Source: Chloroflexota bacterium
GTDB lineage: Bacteria; Vulcanimicrobiota; JAMCWD01
Assembly: GCA_023475345.1 (NCBI GenBank)
Contig: JAMCWD010000061.1
Span: forward strand, 1-64,000
Length of the DNA stretch: 64,000 nt
Reading direction: 5' to 3'
Shown: positions 36,368 through 44,473 of the stretch, in pieces
Position numbering within the stretch: position 1 is the stretch's first letter
Layout: every line of letters starts with the position of its first letter
Translations under genes and position numbers: made by a program
The notes under the pieces: generated by a model
Seen by the model: the letters and a program-made list of their open reading frames with translations, nothing else
What the model was told of the DNA's origin: nothing
Databases searched by the model: none

Positions 36368-37225
36368 ATGAGAACGGTGTATCCCGACAATTTTTGCGGC
36401 CTCCCTGCGGAGTTCTCGAATTATGAGAATTCCAGGATAGTGATATTGCCGGTCCCTTTTGACGAGACCACATCATGGGTTAAAGGCTCGGACAAGGCTC
36501 CCCGGGCCATAATAGACGCTTCGAAACAGCTCGAAATGTACGACATGGAAACAGGCACCGAGGTTTACAGGCGGGGGATTTTCACTTCGAAACCGGTCGC
36601 CGCCTCCGATTCATTGAAGATGATCGACGGCGTTTACGGCGAAGTCAAAAAATATCTTAAAGACGGAAAGTTTGTAGTAACAACAGGCGGCGAACATTCC
36701 ATCTGTATCGGCGCGATCAAAGCGCATTATGAAAAATTTCCCGGCATGTGCGTATTACAACTGGATGCTCATACCGATATGCGCGATTCTTACGAGGATT
36801 CCAGGTACAGCCACGCCTCGGCCATGTCCAGAGTCGCCGAGATAGTCCCCGATATAGTAAGGGTGGGCATCAGGAGCATGGATGTAACCGAGCTTGAAAA
36901 GCTGGACGAGGACAATATATTTTACGCGCTCGATATAATGAAGTTTGACGGGTGGATGGACCAGGTCGTTGAAAAGCTGCAGAAAGACGTATATATAACG
37001 ATAGATGTAGATGTGTTCGACCCCGGCATTATGCCTTCGACCGGAACTCCCGAGCCAGGAGGGCTGGGATGGTACCAGGTTACTGATCTCCTGACGATAA
37101 TATCTAAGAAAAGAAATATTGTAGGGTTCGATGTGGTCGAGTTGTGCCCGGGCGAAAACAAGGCTCCCGATTTTCTTGCGGCAAAGCTTATTTATCAGTT
37201 ATTGAGCTATAAGTTCGCGGAATAA
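36368..37225 (+). CDS. speB: Agmatinase / ureohydrolase family
   Basis: A 285-aa ureohydrolase that converts agmatine to putrescine and urea if it is a true agmatinase. Binuclear manganese ligands are visible in GGEHSIC, LDAHTDMRD and TIDVDVFDPGIMP. TTG 36362 opens the frame earlier, but ATG 36368 fits the AAGGA site. The gene stands alone, divergent from the hybrid kinase. No speA, arcA or speE lies in the window, so agmatine versus arginine or guanidinobutyrate cannot be decided from context; overall pattern (YEDSRYSHASAMSR) is closest to bacterial SpeB. Confidence 0.88.
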   Translation: MRTVYPDNFCGLPAEFSNYENSRIVILPVPFDETTSWVKGSDKAPRAIIDASKQLEMYDMETGTEVYRRGIFTSKPVAASDSLKMIDGVYGEVKKYLKDGKFVVTTGGEHSICIGAIKAHYEKFPGMCVLQLDAHTDMRDSYEDSRYSHASAMSRVAEIVPDIVRVGIRSMDVTELEKLDEDNIFYALDIMKFDGWMDQVVEKLQKDVYITIDVDVFDPGIMPSTGTPEPGGLGWYQVTDLLTIISKKRNIVGFDVVELCPGENKAPDFLAAKLIYQLLSYKFAE

Positions 37226-37237
37226 ATTCCCGCTTTT

Positions 37238-37253
37238 ACGGCTGTCTAAAAAG
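37238..37253 (+). repeat. Solo copy of the inverted-repeat element end
   Basis: GGCTGTCTAAAAAGTC after speB matches the terminal inverted repeats of the small element at 46688-46867. No second end is found nearby. Confidence 0.6.
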
Positions 37254-37321
37254 TCAAATTTTCCTGTTGGGGTCGGGTTTCCCGGCCCGCGGTGTTATCT
37301 GAAAAATCCTGCTCCAGCGAT

Positions 37322-37879
37322 TTATGGTGTGGGCATAGGCTCAGCCATAGGTGTCCTGCCGTCGCCGGGCGCGGTACCATTCAGGGGGATTTCTTCAAGG
37401 AGATCTTCTTTCGGCGTGGCGGCCGGGTTCCCGGTTTCCGGCACTAAGGTTTGAGGCGCATTAATATCCTGGGGCGTTAAAAACTGATCTGCGGGCGGCT
37501 GGATTTCCTGCTGCATAGGAACAGGCACAGGCTTGATATCTATATTGAACTTTATTTTCAAATCCCTGGAATAAGTGATCGGGTCTTCAAGAAATTTCTG
37601 GTAGCATTCCTCCCGGTCGAAATAAAGCATCCTGCCGTAAAACTTTTCCTGGCGGGCGGCATTTGCGGGGTTGACTATCTCGCTGCAGACGGGGCAGGTG
37701 ATTTTATTCAATTCTACGGGCTGATCCTCGCCTGTATTCGGAGTTGCAGCCCCCGGTTTTGATTTTTGGACCGGATTGTTTCCGGGCTTGATATCGTTCA
37801 GTCCGAACTGGAAATATAAAAACACGCTCAGCACCAGTATGAAAATACCTATCATGAAAGTCCTTGCGCTTGAAGACAA
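37322..37879 (-). CDS. Membrane-anchored protein with YHS-like CPVC domain
   Basis: A 185-aa protein. An N-terminal membrane helix (about 8-26) is followed by a spacer, a YHS/TRASH-like metal-binding domain (ITCPVCSEIVNPANAARQ and LYFDREECYQKFLEDPITY) and a Pro-rich tail. The CPVC plus a later Cys in xxCYQKF suits binding of a single metal ion. The TTG start at 37879 has a strong GGAGGAGG upstream. It follows cvpA in the pheS-pheT-cvpA direction, so it is probably the last gene of that operon. Function unknown; metal trafficking or sensing is possible. Confidence 0.78.
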   Translation of the reverse strand: MSSSARTFMIGIFILVLSVFLYFQFGLNDIKPGNNPVQKSKPGAATPNTGEDQPVELNKITCPVCSEIVNPANAARQEKFYGRMLYFDREECYQKFLEDPITYSRDLKIKFNIDIKPVPVPMQQEIQPPADQFLTPQDINAPQTLVPETGNPAATPKEDLLEEIPLNGTAPGDGRTPMAEPMPTP

Positions 37880-37973
37880 ATGGAGTCCCTCCTCCGTTAA
37901 TTATATCGATGACAATATTATATCATTTTTTCTTTTTTTCGGGTTTTTCGTGTTTCATCTCCACGAGGTAAAT

Positions 37974-38609
37974 TTATATTGCTTTTCGGCCTCGATTTTT
38001 TACCTTTCTATTATCTTCGAAATTCGATTCCTTGAGGTATCTTTGATATTGTTTTTCGGCCTGTTCCTTGGTTTTAGGGAACCTGCTTTTTTCTATATCA
38101 GCAGCCAGTTTTTTGCCTGTATCTCCCGGAGTAAAAACCTTTATAGCCGACTCCATCGCAGGGGAGAAAGAATCCACTATCTTTACAAAAAACCCGTTTC
38201 CCTGGCTGAGCCTTGTTTCCGGCATGACTCCCGGTATGGAAGCTATCAGCATCATTATCATCCAGATTATGATAAACGACTTGATAATTCCGAAAAATCC
38301 CCCGCCGTATGTTACCAGGCCGGGCGGCATTTTGATCTTGAAAGTATCATTTACATAAGAGCCGATGAGGAAGATTATTACGAGAACAGGCACGGCTACC
38401 AGCAAAAAACCTGCCCATTCGGCCATGGCGGAAGACCATTCGAACTGTTTCACGAATAGCCCGGCGATAGGTCCTTTTGCAAAGCTGCCGATACAAAAGG
38501 CTCCGATTATGCAGAGAATGTCGAAAAATTCCACTATGATCCCCCGCCGGAAAGAGAAAAAAACCAGCACTCCGAAAATTACGATAAGCAGAAGATCCAG
38601 CCAGTTCAT
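37974..38609 (-). CDS. cvpA: CvpA family membrane protein
   Basis: A 211-aa inner-membrane protein with four hydrophobic segments (about 3-20, 28-48, 64-84, 101-121), starting MNWLDLLLIVIFGVLVFFSFRRG as in CvpA proteins, followed by a soluble, charged tail of about 80 residues. CvpA is linked to envelope homeostasis and colicin V export in E. coli; its activity is unknown. GGGAGGGTT precedes the ATG. It starts 2 nt after the pheT stop. Confidence 0.85.
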   Translation of the reverse strand: MNWLDLLLIVIFGVLVFFSFRRGIIVEFFDILCIIGAFCIGSFAKGPIAGLFVKQFEWSSAMAEWAGFLLVAVPVLVIIFLIGSYVNDTFKIKMPPGLVTYGGGFFGIIKSFIIIWMIMMLIASIPGVMPETRLSQGNGFFVKIVDSFSPAMESAIKVFTPGDTGKKLAADIEKSRFPKTKEQAEKQYQRYLKESNFEDNRKVKNRGRKAI

Positions 38610-38610
38610 G

Positions 38611-41004
38611 TTAACCCTCCCTTAATCTTGCATCGAATTTGCCGGAGAGATTTTTAACTATATTGTTTATCGAGCGGCCTACTTCTTCATCGGTAAGAGT
38701 GCGGTCCGGCGCCGAAAATACCAGCCTGAACGCCAAGCTTTTCTTTTCGTCGGGGATCTGTTTTCCCCTGTATTGATCGAAACATTTGACAGACCTGAGA
38801 AGCTCTCCTCCCGAACTTTCGATCTCTTTCGTGATATTTGAACAGAGCACGCCTTCATCTATGATAAATGCAAGGTCGCGCTCGATGACCGGGAACCGTG
38901 GAACCGGCTCGTAATATTTCTTCCTGGCAAGCCGTCTTGCGTGTCCCAGGTCAACCGCTCCGAAAAATACCGGGACATTTATATCAACCTTCTGGCAGAC
39001 TTCCGGGTGAACTCTCCCCAGGCAGCCCAGGCTTTTTCTGCCCAGGAGCACCTCTGCCGAAATGCCGGGATGGAAAAAGGGCAGTTGGACAGGCTCGAAA
39101 TCGACCTCCATTCCAAGTTCCTGGAAAACCAGTTCAAATCGCCCTTTCAGGGTGAAGAAATCTACATCATTCCCGGAAGAGGCCATGATTATTCCCATGA
39201 TGTCCTTTTCCCATGGAAAAGAATCCGGCTCGGCTTCGAGGTAAATTTTCGATATTTCGAAAAATTTGATGCATCCCCATGACGGCGTCATATTCGACTT
39301 CAGGGCCTTCATCATCCCCGGCAAAAGCGAGTTCCTGGTGTATGACTGCTCTTCGACGAGCGGGTTCAGCACCTTCATGCTCCCTTCACGCGGGATGTCG
39401 AATGTCTCGAAAACCTGCTCCGGGTGGAGCGAAGGAGTTATAACCTCTACAACGCCTGCGGCGCTCATAAGGTCGGCTATATGTTCCCGGAACTCCTCCT
39501 CTTCCCCCTGTGTCCCGATCAGCGTAACCCCGCCCGGCAGGGTTGTCGGTATCTTATCATAGCCGATACAACGGGCCACCTCTTCCACAAGGTCTTCTTC
39601 CCTGATGATATCAGGCCGGAAGCTTGGTATATCTACACTGAGGATTTCCTGTCCGGCTTTTGAAGTTTTCTCTTTGACTTTCATCCCCAGGCTGGAAAGG
39701 ATATTGATACACTGGTTTTTGCCTGTTGTTATCCCGAGGATAGCCGATGCTCTTTCCGGGCGGAAATCTATGGTCAATGTTTTCGGGGGTTCGGCTGCGG
39801 AGTCAACCGCGCCTTTTGCTATCCTGCCTCCCATCGATGCGAAAAGGGAGCAGGCCCGGTCTGCGGCGGCGGGCAGGCCGTAATAATCCAGCCCTTTTTC
39901 GAACCGCCTGGATGATTCGGACCTCATCCCCAGGTTTACGGATGTCCGCCTGATGGATGCAGGCTGGAAACAGGCTATCTCCAGGAGGATTTTTGTCGTA
40001 TCGTTATTAACCTCGGAATTCAAGCCGCCCATTACGCCTGCGAGCGCTACAGGGCCTTCCTCGTCAGCGATGACGAGCATTTCGGGGGCGAGCGGGATTT
40101 TGCTCTCGTCGATGGTTATCATCTCTTCCCCTTTTTTCGCCGGGCGGATATTTATCGCCTCTCCTTTCAGGAGAGCGTAATCGAATGCGTGGAACGGCTG
40201 GCCGTATTCCAGCATTACATAGTTGGTAACATCGACGATATTGTTGATGCTCCTTACTCCCGCAAGCCGGAGCCTGCTCGACATCCATTCGGGAGACGGG
40301 CCGATTTTCAGGCCGGATATTATCCTGGCCATGTACCGGGAGCAGAGATCGAAGTCCTTTATTCTGACTTTGATATAATCCGATGCGGGCCTTTCGTCTT
40401 CCGGGAACGTCGTGCCGGGGAGTTTCAGGGGCTTGCCCAGCATCGACGCGGTTTCCCTTGCAACGCCGATTATCGAGAGCATGTCGGGCCTGTTGGCGAA
40501 TGTTTCAAGGAGCAGCATATCGTCATTGAGGAGATATTTTTCAACGAGGTCGGCTCCCAGGGGCAGGTCGGTCTCCGGCGTCAGGACACCTTCCCTCTGA
40601 TCCAGCGGGAGGTCTTTACCGTCAAGTCCCAGTTCGGCGGCGGAGCACAGCATACCTGACGATTCGACTCCCCTGATTTTGGACTTCTTAATTACAAGGC
40701 CGCCGGCAAGGCGGGCGCCTTCCAGGGCAACGGGGACTTTATCGCCTGTTTTTACATTGGGCGCGCCGGTTATAAGATCCAGTATCTCGCCGTCTTTGAC
40801 CTCGACTTTACAGAGCCGGAGCCGGTCGGCATTGGGGTGCTTTTCCATACTGCGTATCAGCCCCAGTACAACGCCTGAGATCTTATCTTTGGGACGCTTT
40901 ATTTCTTCCACCATGACCCCGCGGGCGGTAAGCCGCTCTGCAAGCTCATCCGTCGGGAGATCGAATTCTACGTAATCTTTCAGCCATGAAACGGGTACGA
41001 GCAC
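38611..41004 (-). CDS. pheT: Phenylalanyl-tRNA synthetase beta subunit
   Basis: The 797-aa beta subunit. It has the N-terminal tRNA-binding (OB) domain (VVLGLIRSMEKHPNADRLRLCKV), the B3/B4 editing region, the B5 domain, a catalytic-like core and the C-terminal anticodon-binding domain (VFSAPDRTLTDEEV). Length is as in other bacteria. The GTG start has AGGAGG 5 nt upstream. It follows pheS after about 10 nt and forms the alpha2-beta2 enzyme with it. Confidence 0.97.
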   Translation of the reverse strand: MLVPVSWLKDYVEFDLPTDELAERLTARGVMVEEIKRPKDKISGVVLGLIRSMEKHPNADRLRLCKVEVKDGEILDLITGAPNVKTGDKVPVALEGARLAGGLVIKKSKIRGVESSGMLCSAAELGLDGKDLPLDQREGVLTPETDLPLGADLVEKYLLNDDMLLLETFANRPDMLSIIGVARETASMLGKPLKLPGTTFPEDERPASDYIKVRIKDFDLCSRYMARIISGLKIGPSPEWMSSRLRLAGVRSINNIVDVTNYVMLEYGQPFHAFDYALLKGEAINIRPAKKGEEMITIDESKIPLAPEMLVIADEEGPVALAGVMGGLNSEVNNDTTKILLEIACFQPASIRRTSVNLGMRSESSRRFEKGLDYYGLPAAADRACSLFASMGGRIAKGAVDSAAEPPKTLTIDFRPERASAILGITTGKNQCINILSSLGMKVKEKTSKAGQEILSVDIPSFRPDIIREEDLVEEVARCIGYDKIPTTLPGGVTLIGTQGEEEEFREHIADLMSAAGVVEVITPSLHPEQVFETFDIPREGSMKVLNPLVEEQSYTRNSLLPGMMKALKSNMTPSWGCIKFFEISKIYLEAEPDSFPWEKDIMGIIMASSGNDVDFFTLKGRFELVFQELGMEVDFEPVQLPFFHPGISAEVLLGRKSLGCLGRVHPEVCQKVDINVPVFFGAVDLGHARRLARKKYYEPVPRFPVIERDLAFIIDEGVLCSNITKEIESSGGELLRSVKCFDQYRGKQIPDEKKSLAFRLVFSAPDRTLTDEEVGRSINNIVKNLSGKFDARLREG

Positions 41005-41014
41005 TTTATCCTCC

Positions 41015-42055
41015 TCAGAACTGTTTCAAAAATCTCGAATCGTTTTCGTAAAAAAGCCTTATGTCGTCTATGCCGTTGGCAAGCATGGCGATTCTTTCGA
41101 CGCCTATGCCGAAAGCAAAGCCCGTGTATTTTTCCGGGTCGTACACCGGCTTTTCCCGCAGGCCGTCGGCCCACTTATAAACCGCCGGGTTGATCATGCC
41201 CGCACCCAGGATCTCCAGCCAGCCGCTCCCGCCACAACTGCGGCAGCCCTTCCCTTTACAGACGAAGCAGTCGACGCATATCTCCGCCGACGGTTCCGTA
41301 AACGGGAAATAGCTGGGGATGAATTTTATCCTCCGCTCTTTCCCGAACATCTCGCGGGCGAAATTCAGGAGCACGCCTTTCAGGTCGCCGAAAGTAACGC
41401 CTTCATCGACCATGAAGCCTTCCACCTGGTTGAAGATCCAGAAGTGGGAAGCGTCCACCGCATCCCGGCGGAAACATTTGCCGATGGATATTACTCTCAA
41501 AGGAGGCTCTTCTTTTTCCATGACCCGGACCTGGACGGGGGAGGTGTGGCTGCGCAAAAGCAGATCCCTGCCGAGGTAAAACGAGTCCCACATGTCCCTG
41601 GAAGCGTGTTGGGCCGGGATGTTTAAGGCTTCGAAGTTGTAGTATTCCGTCTCTACTTCCGGGCCTTCCTTTACCGAGAAGCCCATGCCTTCGAATATTT
41701 CCTTCATGCGGCGCAAAGTCCGGCGCAAAGGATGGATGCGGCCCGTTTCCGGGATCTGGCCGGGCATCGTAACATCGACTCTTTCCTCCATAAGCCGGCT
41801 GGAAAGTGTTTCCTGCTTCAGCCGGGCTTCCTTTTCATCTATGAGGGAAATCAGATGCTGCTTGATGTCGTTTGACATCTTGCCCAGGCGGGGGCGGTCT
41901 TCATCGGGGACGCTGCTGAGACCGCGCAGGATAAGGGTAAGCTCGCCCTTCCTGCCGACGACAGCAACTTTCAGTTCCTGTAATAAATCGAGATCGTCAA
42001 TCTCCCGAATTTTTTGTTCGGTATCCTCTTTTAACTTATTCAGTTGGTCTTCCAT
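41015..42055 (-). CDS. pheS: Phenylalanyl-tRNA synthetase alpha subunit
   Basis: The 346-aa catalytic alpha subunit of a class II synthetase. Motif 2-like FRRDAVDASHFWIFNQVEGFMVD and motif 3 GFAFGIGVERIAML are clear. The cysteine-bearing insert CVDCFVCKGKGCRSCGGSGWLEILGAG is typical of many bacterial PheS. The longer frame (to 42130) is rejected because ATG 42055 has AAAGGAT just upstream and begins with the usual coiled-coil arm (MEDQLNKLKEDTEQKIREI). A terminator separates pheS from the mini-genes upstream. No T-box element was found in its leader. Confidence 0.97.
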   Translation of the reverse strand: MEDQLNKLKEDTEQKIREIDDLDLLQELKVAVVGRKGELTLILRGLSSVPDEDRPRLGKMSNDIKQHLISLIDEKEARLKQETLSSRLMEERVDVTMPGQIPETGRIHPLRRTLRRMKEIFEGMGFSVKEGPEVETEYYNFEALNIPAQHASRDMWDSFYLGRDLLLRSHTSPVQVRVMEKEEPPLRVISIGKCFRRDAVDASHFWIFNQVEGFMVDEGVTFGDLKGVLLNFAREMFGKERRIKFIPSYFPFTEPSAEICVDCFVCKGKGCRSCGGSGWLEILGAGMINPAVYKWADGLREKPVYDPEKYTGFAFGIGVERIAMLANGIDDIRLFYENDSRFLKQF

Positions 42056-42128
42056 AAAAAAATCCTTTCGGGGATATACTATAAGTAAAATACAATTTAA
42101 CACGCAGGGCCTAAATCCTCTTGCCGGC

Positions 42129-42157
42129 AAAAGAAAAGCCGGGGCTTAAACCCCGGC
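42129..42157 (-). terminator. Intrinsic terminator between YqzL-like genes and pheS
   Basis: On the minus strand CCGGGG-type stem GCCGGGG (42157-42151) pairs with CCCCGGC (42144-42138) around a 6-nt loop, followed by TTTTCTTTT. It lies 33 nt after the second YqzL-like stop and 74 nt before pheS. It could also act as an attenuator for pheS read-through. Confidence 0.82.
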
Positions 42158-42189
42158 CTTAGATCGAGTAAATTGTCAGGTGGTTCGGC

Positions 42190-42276
42190 TTATTCCTCGT
42201 TCTCTTTGTAAAGGAGATAAGCGTTCAGAGATCCTGTGGTCTCGAAGACCTCCCAGTAGAATTCAGGTCCCATCAT
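42190..42276 (-). CDS. YqzL-like mini-protein (second copy, 28 aa)
   Basis: A 28-codon frame on the minus strand: MMGPEFYWEVFETTGSLNAY then LLYKENEE. It matches its upstream neighbour through (F)(Y/F)W(x)(V/I)F(x)(T)TG(S)(x)(x)AYLLY, the core of the YqzL family of very small proteins in Gram-positive bacteria. GAGGTGAG is 11 nt upstream. Two frames with the same 20-residue pattern in the same orientation are not expected by chance. The function of YqzL is unknown. Confidence 0.78.
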   Translation of the reverse strand: MMGPEFYWEVFETTGSLNAYLLYKENEE

Positions 42277-42292
42277 TTTTCTTCTACTCACC

Positions 42293-42397
42293 TCACTCGT
42301 TTGAAGTTTCTTTCAACTTCAAGTTTCTGTACAGGAGGTATGCCGAGATTGAGCCGGTTTCCTTGAAGATTTGCCAGAATAACTCCGTTGCTATCAT
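42293..42397 (-). CDS. YqzL-like mini-protein (first copy, 34 aa)
   Basis: A 34-codon frame on the minus strand, reading MIATELFWQIFKETGSISAY then LLYRNLKLKETSNE. It shares the FW-x-x-F-x-x-TG-S-x-x-AYLLY core with the next gene and with the YqzL family (usually about 40-50 aa). GGTGAG is 7 nt before ATG 42397, and a near-consensus promoter lies just upstream. The stop lies within the ribosome site of the second copy. Aromatic and amphipathic, it may bind a protein partner or RNA; nothing firm can be said. Confidence 0.8.
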   Translation of the reverse strand: MIATELFWQIFKETGSISAYLLYRNLKLKETSNE

Positions 42398-42427
42398 TCG
42401 GCTGCTCACCCCCCTTGTAACGCCATC

Positions 42428-42456
42428 AGTATAGCACATAGTTACTATGCTGACAA
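42428..42456 (-). promoter_or_regulatory. Strong housekeeping promoter of the YqzL-like genes with palindromic spacer
   Basis: On the minus strand TTGTCA (42456-42451) and TATACT (42433-42428) are separated by exactly 17 nt, with TGC just before the -10 (extended -10). The start point would be near 42421, giving a leader of about 24 nt. The spacer holds CATAGT-T-ACTATG on the plus strand, a perfect 6-bp inverted repeat placed where a repressor would block polymerase. Confidence 0.75.
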
Positions 42457-42559
42457 GCCGTTTATTACTAGTTCTCAGGCGGGAGGAGGCTTATTTTATG
42501 TGGGGGCAATATCTTCGGGATTTTATATCTTCCACCTGTACAACCCCACAGTTAATTAT

Positions 42560-44317
42560 CTAATTTCTAGAACCCAGCCTATCAAGGTCAAAACCATTCA
42601 GCGGATCATCTTTCCAACCAGAAGTAAAATATCTTGTAAAATGCGAATGAGTCCTTTTGAAATTTTCAATAAATTCTTTTTTATTTCTAAAGCCCACTGC
42701 TTTGACTATATTTTCTAAAAATCTTTGGCTCTCAGCCTTCACTATGTAACTGGGCGCCCCCTTCAAATAAACACAACTTCGTGGGCACCATACGTTCCAC
42801 AAATTTTCTAGGTTCATCTCATGACATATTGATCGCATAAATAGAAAATAATCGGCCTCTAAAAAATCTTTATGCTTGATTAGCCGAGATAACTCACCAT
42901 TAGTGAATCGGTCCTCGATAAAATCAGCCATAACACTTAATCGCCTTAGATTCAACCTCTTATTTCTGATCTCGTCTAAAGAACGAATATATTCACTGAT
43001 AGATACATGTGAGACATAATTACTTCCGCGTTCTCGTTCGACAAAAAGATCCTCGTTAAGGAGTTCTCCAATAATATCCCATCTATTATTTTTGATTAAC
43101 GATGCGATAAATGATACAAACATTTCATATACCAAGAATTTATAACCATCAAAATCAATAGTTTGGTATTTTCCAGAAAAACCATCAGGCAAACTATATA
43201 GTTTATAAGCTTTTCCAAAGAACTCATAAATAGGGACAATAGCCTCTAAATTGCCATATTCGCTTGCTAATAGGGCAGCTTCTATAAAACGACATGAGAT
43301 AGTTATTCCCCTATTGATTTGTTCTACTATAGAATCGTCACGTTCATCATATTTCGAAAAATCTGGTCTTATTTGCTCAAGTTCAACATTTATATTATCA
43401 AGATATTGCGAATATAACTGTGCAACTGGTTCTCTTGAGGACGATAAAGCATATTTCAATTCCGGCACAGCTGGTCCAGAGCCAGTTGGAGGGGCTAAGC
43501 TTTTCAGCCTTTCTAATAATTGCAAATAATCATTTATGAATTGGCTGGCTCCGGTGCATGGGATATAAGTATAATCCTTGGCTTTTAATAATTCTTCAAT
43601 ATCACCTTCCGGGGGGCTTGGGTTTACCCAAAATAAAGGATAATAATTATAACTGCGATTTTCAAATAACTTTTGTATCCCCACATCGCGTCCTGAATAA
43701 CCTAAGACTATGACACCATGATCACTCAAAACTTTTATCAATTCTTCTTCCATTAACGGAGATAAATTCTCTAAATCCTTGGGAGTGTTTCTTAATGCTC
43801 CGTGTCCCAAATTTCCGTGAGGCTTGTAAATTCTGGCGGATTTACAATGTATCAATGGCACTGAGTTTTTTAAATCTTCATCTGTTGAAATCACCTGAGG
43901 CTCCAGTCCTATTTCTTCTAATGCTTTTTCAATATAATGATCAAAATTAGTGGTTATAATCGACCTGATTATCCCCCTCCTGACTAATTCAGCGATTCCT
44001 TTATGAGCTTGCCCCAATTTATAATTGTCTATATATTTCTTAAGAAAATCTTGTTGGTCTGGATACTTTGGATAAATTTTTTCTACCAGTTCGGAATATT
44101 GCATTTGTGAATAATCGCTTTTTATGAACCAATCTTCTAAATTTATACTTGGATCTACTGCATCATTATCAGCAACATATAGCAGGCTTGCTGTTTTCAT
44201 CATTAAATCCCAGGCGGTAGGAATACCAGCATCTTTTGAAACACCCGCTCCTGCGAAAAGGACATACTTCTTTTCTCCTGGCAAAGCACTTGCAACTAAT
44301 TTGACAAGTGGGTTCAA
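42560..44317 (-). CDS. SIR2-domain protein, probable anti-phage NADase effector
   Basis: A 585-aa protein. Residues about 15-270 are a SIR2 domain: GAGVSKDAGIP (23-33), TTNFDHYIE (N124, D126), catalytic-type His167 in KPHGN, and GYSGRD (206-211). No zinc-binding CxxC of protein deacetylases, as in SIR2 NAD-consuming defence proteins. The C-terminal 300 residues are helical and unrecognised; they would be the sensor. The TTG start has GGAGGAAT upstream. Base composition is clearly richer in A+T than every neighbour, consistent with recent transfer. It stands alone between housekeeping genes. Defence role is inferred from family and context. Confidence 0.85.
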   Translation of the reverse strand: MNPLVKLVASALPGEKKYVLFAGAGVSKDAGIPTAWDLMMKTASLLYVADNDAVDPSINLEDWFIKSDYSQMQYSELVEKIYPKYPDQQDFLKKYIDNYKLGQAHKGIAELVRRGIIRSIITTNFDHYIEKALEEIGLEPQVISTDEDLKNSVPLIHCKSARIYKPHGNLGHGALRNTPKDLENLSPLMEEELIKVLSDHGVIVLGYSGRDVGIQKLFENRSYNYYPLFWVNPSPPEGDIEELLKAKDYTYIPCTGASQFINDYLQLLERLKSLAPPTGSGPAVPELKYALSSSREPVAQLYSQYLDNINVELEQIRPDFSKYDERDDSIVEQINRGITISCRFIEAALLASEYGNLEAIVPIYEFFGKAYKLYSLPDGFSGKYQTIDFDGYKFLVYEMFVSFIASLIKNNRWDIIGELLNEDLFVERERGSNYVSHVSISEYIRSLDEIRNKRLNLRRLSVMADFIEDRFTNGELSRLIKHKDFLEADYFLFMRSICHEMNLENLWNVWCPRSCVYLKGAPSYIVKAESQRFLENIVKAVGFRNKKEFIENFKRTHSHFTRYFTSGWKDDPLNGFDLDRLGSRN

Positions 44318-44473
44318 TTTAATTCCTCCTTCCTTATCACTTTTTCTCTTAAATTCGCTTTCTTTATGACACTAACCTTTTATTGCCGTATTTCAATAAT
44401 GGGTTCCTGTCCCACATGAACCGCATAGAAACAGATATCCACCTCAGATCTCATTTTCGAATCCGGCTCTCTA

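Noticed and set aside
42056-42189. T-box element upstream of pheS
   Set aside because: No AGGGTGG..ACCGCG-type sequence on the minus strand; the hairpin there is better explained as the end of the YqzL-like unit.
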